DNA of 47,693 bases from JBFMDN01 sp040753915 (GTDB lineage Bacteria > Desulfobacterota > Desulfomonilia > Desulfomonilales > Desulfomonilaceae), in NCBI GenBank assembly GCA_040753915.1, contig JBFMDN010000043.1, positions 1 to 47,693 on the forward strand, in the 5' to 3' direction. This document shows positions 42,027 through 47,693 of this stretch, in pieces. Made by a program: the position numbers and the translations under genes. The notes under the pieces are model-generated. The model saw only the letters and a list, made by a program, of their open reading frames with translations. It was not told the origin of the DNA and ran no database searches. Position 1 is the first letter of the stretch, and each line of letters starts with the position of its first letter.

Positions 42027-42285
42027 ATTCAAGACCCATGCGCAGAGCTTTCTCCTGCTCTTCTGTCTAAGCTCGTTCGGTTTTCGGCACGGGTCTGGGG
42101 GACAACTAGAGCTTGTCGGAACGACAGAAAAGAGGAATGTCCACTTTTTCTTTATCGAGAGTACACGCGAGCGTATTGTTTGGGGAACAACGAATTTGTT
42201 AGACGATTTGAAGAGGCTTCCAGACGTATACTTAGCGAGGAAAGGCCTGGACCAAAGCCCACCAATAAACGCAATCAAATATGCT
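42005..42285. repeat. Unnamed dispersed repeat, copy a
   Basis: Starts with GCGGCCGAAGCATGAATTC, contains GAGCTTGTCGGAACGACA-GAAAAGAGGAATGTCC (inverted repeat TGTCG-GAA-CGACA) and ends with AAAGGCCTGGACCAAAGCCCACCA followed by a divergent tail. The same blocks in the same order occur at about 46632-46965 and, in part, 44955-45140. No transposase is attached. Confidence 0.65.
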
Positions 42286-42646
42286 GCCCATGCAATTCGG
42301 GAATTAGGAATTCCGGGGGCTCACAGGATGTGCCTCCTGCTCAGTCGGCGGTCATTTGAGTTGGGGGGATACCCTAATGCTCCCCGGGAGACCGGGCGGA
42401 CAAGGCGGCTCCCGCCGGTGAGTCCCCCCACGGGCGGCCCTTGCACATATGCTTCTTATTCCGCGGCGAGCAGCGCGGTATGATTGGTCTTTCAGTGAGA
42501 CAACGCCGGATTCCGCAAGAGGACGGCAAAGGCTCTTGCCTCACCCAGCACCACGTACGCCCGTAGGGCCCTCGGATAGAGTGACGGCTACGAAGCTCCC
42601 GCGCCGGAGGACGCAGAAGCCGGTGGCCATGGGGACAAGCTTATGG
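42286..42646. other. Gene-free stretch
   Basis: GC-rich sequence with no supported gene, ribosome site or repeat. Confidence 0.4.
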
Positions 42647-43027
42647 TTACTCCGCTAGGGTCTCGATGCCTTGGATAATTCCTTCAGCCAATTGACTTGC
42701 CAGTTTTGCAGTAGCCACTTGAATGATCGCGTCCGCCCTGTAATCAGCTTTGATTCGCTTGGAAAGCAACACATTCAAGTCGTCGGCAATGCGGATGCGA
42801 CTTTTGTCGCGGCTATTCCTGAACGCGTCGATTACATATTGGTGCGCCCGCTTCGTGGGTACAGTGTGGCCTTCGTGCTTGAGCTTTTCTCTGGCCATGC
42901 CGTGAGCCGCGTAGTACGCGCGGCTGACAGCCGCACGAAATTTGGCCTCTTCCCCATGAGGCCGCGTGTCGAAGTCTCCAATGAGGCTCTGTGCAAAACC
43001 AAGAAATTCAACCCAGTTGAAGCTCAC
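42647..43027 (-). CDS. HEPN-domain protein, third gene of a coupled operon
   Basis: 126 aa. A HEPN fold: AKFRAAVSRAYYAAHGMAREKLKHEGH near the N terminus (the RAYYA helix is diagnostic) and RIRIADDLNVLLSKRIKADYRAD in the last third (R..ADY motif). I do not see a clear RxxxxH ribonuclease motif, so catalysis is uncertain. HEPN proteins act as toxins, RNases or ligand-binding partners of nucleotidyltransferases, but no MNT gene is beside it. Its ATG overlaps the stop of the preceding gene (ATGA), so it is translated with it. SD is not needed if coupling holds. Confidence 0.82.
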   Translation of the reverse strand: MSFNWVEFLGFAQSLIGDFDTRPHGEEAKFRAAVSRAYYAAHGMAREKLKHEGHTVPTKRAHQYVIDAFRNSRDKSRIRIADDLNVLLSKRIKADYRADAIIQVATAKLASQLAEGIIQGIETLAE

Positions 43028-43863
43028 AGGAATTCCACGTCAAGGCCCAAGCGGTCACCGTGCTTGACAAACTCGTCGAGCCACCAACTGTCCTGAAGGC
43101 GCCGACGCCGCTGGGAAGCCTCCTCGGGGGAGAGGTCAGTTCCAATCACAATGATAAGGTGACCCGCTACGGATGTGCTGTCTTCCTCGTCCTCGGGATC
43201 GACGAGAACTTCCAGCGAGAGTCTAGCGTTCGGGAAGCAATCAGTCTGCCGGATCTTTGTGGCGGCATCCACTAGGACAGGGATCAGATCCCGATGTTGG
43301 GCGAGGAAGTCCCTTATTTCCGCGCCGTCCCGCGACTCATATAGACCTTCGATGGCGTCCACAGACTGTCGTGGCCCGGACACGGACTCGGCTCCTCGCA
43401 AGTACCTAGTGAGGCTCCGGGCAAACCGTTCAAACAGATCGGACGGTGCCAGAGATTCAAATAATAGTGCCCCTGTCGTTTGACGCAGCTCTTTCGGAAG
43501 ACAAATCCGACCCGTCGTCGCGTAAGGTCGCGGCTCATACCACAAACATGACGCATGGGAAAATCGTTCGGCGGTCAATATCGACATCAATTCGCTGCAT
43601 GCGCGCACGAGTTGTACCAGGTAGGTGTCATCAAGGGCATTCATGTGTCGTTGCCGATCCAAGCGCCGATGGGAAGAGTAACGGAACTCAGTATAGACCG
43701 TCAACGGTGGTTCCGCCTTCGCATGCGGTCTCGACCCGCGCTCGCTCTGTCTATCGTATTTGACCCCAGACGCATGGTATCGGAGTAATCCGCCGGGATA
43801 ACCCGAGGCGGGATCATCGTATGTGCACCATTGCCCCTGCATGAAGGCCCCAGATTCCCTCAT
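43024..43863 (-). CDS. Unknown protein, middle gene of the HEPN operon
   Basis: 279 aa from the ATG at 43863, which has AAGGAGGT 10 nt upstream and overlaps the previous stop (ATGA); a shorter start at 43644 (MNALDDTYLVQLV) lacks a ribosome site. No known domain. The first 70 residues are Arg/Ser/Pro-rich and low in structure; the rest looks globular (QLVRACSELMSILTAERFSHASCLWYEPRPY; LSLEVLVDPEDEEDSTSVAGHLIIVIGTDLS, a clear strand pair). The C-terminal GDRLGLDVEFL closes against the HEPN start. No membrane segment. Confidence 0.7.
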   Translation of the reverse strand: MRESGAFMQGQWCTYDDPASGYPGGLLRYHASGVKYDRQSERGSRPHAKAEPPLTVYTEFRYSSHRRLDRQRHMNALDDTYLVQLVRACSELMSILTAERFSHASCLWYEPRPYATTGRICLPKELRQTTGALLFESLAPSDLFERFARSLTRYLRGAESVSGPRQSVDAIEGLYESRDGAEIRDFLAQHRDLIPVLVDAATKIRQTDCFPNARLSLEVLVDPEDEEDSTSVAGHLIIVIGTDLSPEEASQRRRRLQDSWWLDEFVKHGDRLGLDVEFL

Positions 43864-44528
43864 GGGCGAATGACCTCCTTCACGAAGGATACGAAGGTGT
43901 CCAAATCAGATTTCCACAGCTCAATAAAGGAGATAGCTTGTTCGATCACCGGCTTTTCTCTCATCTGTCGCGTGAACGTGCCGTCGAAGAGGATCACCGA
44001 CAACGAGTCGCCCGCCGAGACACGCCTCACGGCTCGCTGGACTGACAACGTAAAGAAGCCGTTCTCGATTTCATAGCGAAACTCTACGTCGACGCAGGCC
44101 TTGGCCTCCCTGAACCTCATCCAGGGTCCCTCACGGATGAACCTTTCTCTGACGAAGGAATCTAGTCCGGCTTCCGGGACAACGAGGTCAGCCACCGGAT
44201 TGTTGACGACCGCTTGATAGTTGACATGGGGGAGGATTCGTACATAGTGAGCGGCTATGGAGGCTATTGTCCCGATTTCCTGCTCCCCTGACCAGAGATC
44301 CTGAGAGAAGATGAGGGTGTCAAATTCCGCCACGATCCTGATACCGTTCTTATAGACCACCTGAGCGAAGTGCCGTACGCTCACGGGATCCTCCGCCAAC
44401 TCCCAATCCGGCTCCACAATCCGTTGATTCTTGAGAAAATCAGGATTAAGAATGGTCGGGTTGTGACTCTCGGCTCTCAGGGTGATGGCAAACTGCCCAA
44501 GGGTCAAACCTGCGTCTGCGATGTGCAT
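43860..44528 (-). CDS. Unknown TIGR04255-like protein, first gene of the HEPN operon
   Basis: 222 aa from the ATG at 44528 (weak GGA upstream). The N-terminal phrase FAITLRAESHNPTILNPDFLKNQRIVEPDWELA and the following QVVYKNGIRIVAEFDTLIFSQ resemble, in my memory, the sporadic TIGR04255 family found in accessory regions; this is not certain. The remainder is alpha/beta (ADLVVPEAGLDSFVRERFIREGPW, FRYEIENGFFTLSVQRAVRR) with no catalytic motif that I know. It overlaps the next gene by ATGA, so three products are made in a fixed order. Confidence 0.65.
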   Translation of the reverse strand: MHIADAGLTLGQFAITLRAESHNPTILNPDFLKNQRIVEPDWELAEDPVSVRHFAQVVYKNGIRIVAEFDTLIFSQDLWSGEQEIGTIASIAAHYVRILPHVNYQAVVNNPVADLVVPEAGLDSFVRERFIREGPWMRFREAKACVDVEFRYEIENGFFTLSVQRAVRRVSAGDSLSVILFDGTFTRQMREKPVIEQAISFIELWKSDLDTFVSFVKEVIRP

Positions 44529-44954
44529 ATTCCGTCCATTTCTGCGCAACGAACCTCTATCCCCACTATAGGCAGGACTACGTCGGTTGTCCAGCGAACG
44601 GCCCGGACAACCCACGACGAAAAACCTGGACGCCCATAGCGGTAAAGGATTTGGGATACCCCCTTATAGCCCACGGTTGGTTCTCCGGCAAGCCTTTGTT
44701 CTACGTTTCTCAGGATCGGCGGTTAACAAAGCGCCGTTTCACCATCAAAACCAGCATATTGCAGCAGTTCCCTCGAAAGTCAATTGAAAAACGTGAGTGG
44801 TAGCCGGAAGCAGCAGGTCACAAGACCCACGACATGCCAGGACCTCCCTTGGGCGGAGACTGGCGGAGGATTCGTCTCCGACGCGAGTGAAAGAAATACC
44901 GCTCCTCGCGGCCGGAGCGGCGGTCGCTGCCGACGAGACAGAGAGGTCGTAAAA
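44529..44954. other. Gene-free stretch upstream of the HEPN operon
   Basis: Nothing recognisable except GC-rich sequence; the operon promoter should be close to 44560. Confidence 0.4.
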
Positions 44955-45140
44955 AAAAAGGGACATGCTACCTCTTCAGATCCCCGTTCTTGGCCGCCCC
45001 TACAGCGGCCGAAGCATGAATTCCGTTTCCAAACGCAGTGCTCTCTCCTCCTCTCCTGGACAAGCCCCGCGCTTCCCGGCAAGACTCATGTTACCACTAG
45101 AGCATGTCGGAACGACAGAAAAGAGGAATGTCCACATCTT
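44955..45140. repeat. Unnamed dispersed repeat, copy b (partial)
   Basis: Shares AAGGGACATGCT, GCGGCCGAAGCATGAATTC, AACGCAGTGCTCTCTCC, ACTCATGTTACCAC and AGAGCATGTCGGAACGACA-GAAAAGAGGAATGTCC with copies a and c in the same order, then stops. It ends at the 3' end of the gene at 45147-45575. Confidence 0.65.
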
Positions 45141-45146
45141 CTGTGC

Positions 45147-45575
45147 TCATTTGTATCCGAATTCAGGCAATATCTCCGTAGCCGCTTCCGCCATCATATC
45201 CAGAAGAACGACTTCGTCCGGCACAGGCACTTGTTCTCTTTTCTCTGAACAATACTGCTCAAGCCGGTCCCATTTGTACCAGACCGCATCGATAAGCTCT
45301 TTTCTCTCCGCGAGAGGAACGGATTCTCGGAATTGTGCTCTCTCCACATCATCACCAATAGCGCATTTCTCGGCCAACGGCAGGAGGTCTTGCAAGTCCA
45401 GAGGGACCTTCATGGGATCGATCACAACACCGGGTGCCTCGGCATATCGAGATGTGATCCTCTCGGCCTTAGCTGCCGGCCCCGGATTGGCCGCAGCAGG
45501 GTCGCGCCTTGTCCTCCTCATGAAAAGAGCAATGAAGATTGCAACAAGCAGAATTACTGATAAAGCGGCTTTCAT
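45147..45575 (-). CDS. Small membrane-anchored protein of unknown function
   Basis: 142 aa; GGAGGGCATT precedes the ATG. One N-terminal anchor (MKAALSVILLVAIFIALFMRR) and a charged, helical soluble domain outside or inside the membrane (LQDLLPLAEKCAIGDDVERAQFRESVPLAERKELIDAVWYKWDRLEQYC; then DEVVLLDMMAEAATEILPEF). No domain recognised. The next two minus-strand genes upstream are also small and exported, so they may form a set. Confidence 0.7.
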   Translation of the reverse strand: MKAALSVILLVAIFIALFMRRTRRDPAAANPGPAAKAERITSRYAEAPGVVIDPMKVPLDLQDLLPLAEKCAIGDDVERAQFRESVPLAERKELIDAVWYKWDRLEQYCSEKREQVPVPDEVVLLDMMAEAATEILPEFGYK

Positions 45576-45664
45576 AATGCCCTCCGTCCAGATCTCACCA
45601 CGACCGAGCTCAATGAGGCGAGGGGATGCTCAGCAATCCGGTGAAGCGCCGCGCTCTGTTTCGT

Positions 45665-46075
45665 CTATTTCCGGCTCGTCGCAAAAGTCAGTTTGTACGG
45701 TTCAGCGGGCCCTCCTTTTTTGTCCTTAAAGTTCTTGAATTTCGCAGTATTTATCCAGATAATGTATCGCATGCCCGGCTCCCATCTCACCGGCAGCACG
45801 CAGGTCGTCCCCTCATCAGAATAATAGGGCTGTCCGGCCATCTGGGGGAATGAACTCTTGTCTTCGTAGCTCCATGACCAGCTCTTATCCAACATGGGCT
45901 TATTGAAAGTTACTGTTATCTTTGATAAAGCCGGATCGACATCCGTAGCGCCATTGCTGGGGGTCGTCATGACCACTTTTGGGGAGATATCGCGGTCATC
46001 CGCTCCAGTGCTCAATGGGCAGCAAACGAGGAGTGCTACGAGCGCCAGGATCAGTACCAAGAAATTCTTCGTCAT
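45665..46075 (-). CDS. Exported Ig-like (Big_5/SbsA-type) domain protein
   Basis: 136 aa. Signal peptide MTKNFLVLILALVALLVCCPLSTGA, then one Big_5 domain: SPKVVMTTPSNGATDVDPALSKITVTFNKPML is the standard opening of this fold, closed by PYKLTFATSRK. Single-domain, so perhaps a periplasmic binding or adhesive module of unknown target. AAAGGGGA lies upstream of the ATG. Confidence 0.85.
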   Translation of the reverse strand: MTKNFLVLILALVALLVCCPLSTGADDRDISPKVVMTTPSNGATDVDPALSKITVTFNKPMLDKSWSWSYEDKSSFPQMAGQPYYSDEGTTCVLPVRWEPGMRYIIWINTAKFKNFKDKKGGPAEPYKLTFATSRK

Positions 46076-46128
46076 CCGTGGTCCCCTTTCACCATACGAC
46101 CAACGCTAGCGGCGAGCGCCAGCATCTT

Positions 46129-46551
46129 CTACTTGACAAAATAACCCGATACCCGCCAAGTGCCCTCCTTTTCAAACATGGGCGTAACCGTCTCAATAGA
46201 TGAGCCCTTGTTATCAAAGGACGTGTCGAACTGAATGACAACATATTCGCCGTCAGGTGCTCCGGGGAGAGAAGTCGTGTAAGTCGAGCTCTTGACCTTT
46301 CTCGATTTAAGCTTACCCAATGGAGCCCTCACTGCTTCTAGAGATTGCAGCCACTGCTGTTCGGGCACGGCCTTTCTGAATAACTCGGCCGCTTCCTTCC
46401 AACTTTGCTGATAATTGCCTGAGTCCACAAGAGAAAGCCATTGCTCTGCTGCGGCCACAGCGGCCTTTTCCTTGTCTGCCGTCTGAGCAGCGGCAAAGCC
46501 GGCCCACAGAGCGAGACACAGAGATAGTGACAAAATAATATAACGTCGCAT
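46129..46551 (-). CDS. DUF4019 family exported protein
   Basis: 140 aa from the ATG at 46551 (GGAGG 4 nt upstream). Signal peptide MRRYIILSLSLCLALWAGFAAAQ. The mature part follows DUF4019: AAEQWLSLVDSGNYQQSWKEAAELFRKAVPEQQWLQSLEAVRAPLGKLKSRK, then TYTTSLPGAPDGEYVVIQFDTSFDNKGSSIETVTPMFE and WRVSGYFVK. It is a small NTF2-like periplasmic fold of unknown role, common in proteobacteria. Confidence 0.9.
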   Translation of the reverse strand: MRRYIILSLSLCLALWAGFAAAQTADKEKAAVAAAEQWLSLVDSGNYQQSWKEAAELFRKAVPEQQWLQSLEAVRAPLGKLKSRKVKSSTYTTSLPGAPDGEYVVIQFDTSFDNKGSSIETVTPMFEKEGTWRVSGYFVK

Positions 46552-46631
46552 GAAACCTCCTGTATTCGTAACTGTTCGCCCCGATCCCCCCGGCAGGGGT
46601 TGGTTCTGGCGTCCGGCGAAATCTCCGGCGA

Positions 46632-46965
46632 AGAAAGGAGACATGCTCCTTTTTCGAGCCCCTTCTTTGCCGTCCGCGAGGCCGAACCGTGAATCTCAGT
46701 CTCAAGCGCAGCGCTCTCTCCTATTCTTTTGTACAGCCCCTGCGGTTCTGCGCAGAACTCATGTTACCATAAGAGCTTGTCGGAAAACAGAAAAGAGGTA
46801 TGTCCCGTATTTCTTTCCAGAGAGTGCCTGGCGACCGTCGGGGAGCAACAAATCTGATAGATGGTCGGAAAAGGTTCGGGAGGTATACTCCGCAAGGAAG
46901 GTCCTGGACCAAAGCCCACCACGACACTCAATTACGTGTGGTCCTCGCGATTCGCAGGCGGTACA
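46632..46965. repeat. Unnamed dispersed repeat, copy c
   Basis: Carries the longest version of the repeat: AAGGAGACATGCT, GGCCGAACCGTGAATC, AGCGCAGCGCTCTCTCC, ACTCATGTTACCATAAGAGCTTGTCGGAA-ACAGAAAAGAGGTATGTCC, ATACTCCGCAAGGAAGG and CCTGGACCAAAGCCCACCA. It lies between DUF4019 and a divergent gene. Confidence 0.65.
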
Positions 46966-46994
46966 CATGATTGGGGCAGGAGGAACGGACGATC

Positions 46995-47504
46995 ATGAAT
47001 ATCCCTATAGACAAAAACAGAAAGTGGATAGCAGGTCTACACGAAAGCATTGACCGGCTCGGGGAAGATCTGAAAGCAGCGATAATGAAGCCAGTTGGAA
47101 AGACCTGTGCGTCAGACCTATTGAGACTGTGTGAAGAGCATCTGGGAAGAGAAGTGGCTACCGTAGAAGATCTCATAGAGGGCTGGAACATTCTCCGGGA
47201 GGGACGCCAGTTAAAAGGAAACTGGGAAATTGATGGGGATACGATAAGGGGCACATTTCATGAGTGTGGTTGCCCCCTGGTTCGCTCTGGAATGATCGAT
47301 CTTCATCCTGTCCAATGTTATTGTTCTCAGGGAATGATGGAGACGGTTTTTGCCAGGGTCGCAAAACAGCCGCTGAAGGTCAGTATCATACGCTCATTTG
47401 GCCGCGGCGATGGCGTGTGTGAATTCCTGATCAGACCAAGACATCCGGACCACCAGTACTTCCGCGGACTTCGTACTTCCGCGGACACCATGCATAATTC
47501 CTGA
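46995..47504 (+). CDS. DUF6144-like cysteine-rich protein
   Basis: 169 aa from the ATG at 46995 (AGGAGG about 10 nt upstream). Conserved-looking Cys sites: GKTCASDLLRLC, HECGCPLV, VQCYCSQGMMETVF. The blocks IDRLGEDLKAAIMKPVG, GCPLVRSGMIDLHPVQCYCSQG and RSFGRGDGVCEFLIR match my memory of DUF6144/V4R-like ligand-binding proteins, whose role is unknown; the cysteines may bind metal. The tail after FLIRPRHPD looks altered: a 13-bp unit (GTACTTCCGCGGA) is duplicated in the last 50 bp. Confidence 0.65.
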   Translation: MNIPIDKNRKWIAGLHESIDRLGEDLKAAIMKPVGKTCASDLLRLCEEHLGREVATVEDLIEGWNILREGRQLKGNWEIDGDTIRGTFHECGCPLVRSGMIDLHPVQCYCSQGMMETVFARVAKQPLKVSIIRSFGRGDGVCEFLIRPRHPDHQYFRGLRTSADTMHNS

Positions 47505-47535
47505 CGCTGTTGAGATCCGGTGGTAATCTCAGATC

Positions 47536-47693
47536 ATGGCTCGATTGGCACGCGTGGCAGCTCCAAGAGTACCACACCACGTAACGCAAAGGGGAAATCG
47601 TCGACAGCGAATGTTCTTTTGTGACGAAGACTACGGGGCCAATATCGGGCTCTTGGCGGACTGGATGGTTTGGCAAAGGGTGGCGTCGCTGTT
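47536..47693 (+). pseudogene. Start of a REP-associated transposase, cut by the window edge
   Basis: Reads MARLARVAAPRVPHHVTQRGNRRQRMFFCDEDYGANIGLLADW, the standard N terminus of Y1/HUH transposases. After ADWM the expected wording (GVAV...) continues in another frame (GLAKGGVAV), pointing to a frameshift at about 47664. The HUH histidines and the rest lie outside the window. Confidence 0.7.

Noticed and set aside
42647..43863. HEPN-MNT (type VII) toxin-antitoxin pair.
   Set aside because: The gene beside the HEPN gene has no nucleotidyltransferase GSxxxG...DxD motif.

Overview
The window looks like a chromosomal segment of a strictly anaerobic, GC-rich Desulfobacterota (deltaproteobacterial) organism, perhaps Desulfomonile- or Syntrophobacter-like. 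This rests on the family mix: a molybdenum hydroxylase of the 4-hydroxybenzoyl-CoA reductase type, BadF/BcrA-type radical activators with a ferredoxin, DUF3786 and DUF6178-like proteins, an FmdB zinc ribbon and many REP-associated (HUH/Y1) transposases. The species assignment is an inference.

Layout. 0.3-2.1 kb: a membrane HAMP/class III nucleotidyl cyclase. 2.3-7.1 kb: a minus-strand operon for metal or thiol handling: Cys-rich secreted protein, HMA-SurA_N fusion, DUF2318 protein, FtsX-type permease, MacB/LolD ATPase, second Cys-rich secreted protein. It starts from a promoter overlapped by a palindrome. 7.4-10.4 kb: DUF3786, then a PadR regulator with a TauE/SafE permease and two small membrane or secreted proteins. 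10.6-13.6 kb: cysteine desulfurase, glycosyltransferase, FmdB protein. 13.9-17.7 kb: three-subunit molybdenum hydroxylase. 18.3-18.5 kb: a candidate small RNA with its own promoter and terminator. 18.8-23.0 kb: sugar epimerase, ferredoxin, two ASKHA activators and a GNAT protein, followed by a divergent double-TetR regulator (23.4-24.7 kb). Both of the last two transcription units carry nearly the same promoter/operator motif. 24.8-27.1 kb: two unknown proteins and a SurA-like foldase. 27.4-27.7 kb: tRNA-Val and tRNA-Asp.

28.0-33.4 kb is an accessory, decaying stretch. It holds two toxin-antitoxin modules whose toxins are broken while the antitoxins are intact, two large copies and one miniature copy of one REP-type transposable element, a pseudogene with two stop codons, and an intact ImmA/IrrE peptidase + divergent nucleotidyl-cyclase-like pair. 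33.4-38.6 kb is a regulatory unit: a FIST-GAF-HisKA_2 sensor kinase, its ANTAR response regulator and an aldehyde dehydrogenase whose leader carries an ANTAR-type antiterminator hairpin overlapping a strong terminator. 39.4-41.5 kb: a zincin-like protein and RibBA, the latter preceded by a cobalamin-riboswitch-like leader. 41.8-47.7 kb is accessory again: a TetR relic, three copies of an unnamed dispersed repeat, a three-gene operon ending in a HEPN protein, four small secreted or unknown proteins and the start of another transposase.

The strongest candidates for something not yet described are the ANTAR-controlled aldehyde dehydrogenase circuit, the Cys-rich/HMA-SurA/DUF2318/ABC operon, the ImmA/IrrE-cyclase pair and the ATGA-coupled three-gene HEPN operon.
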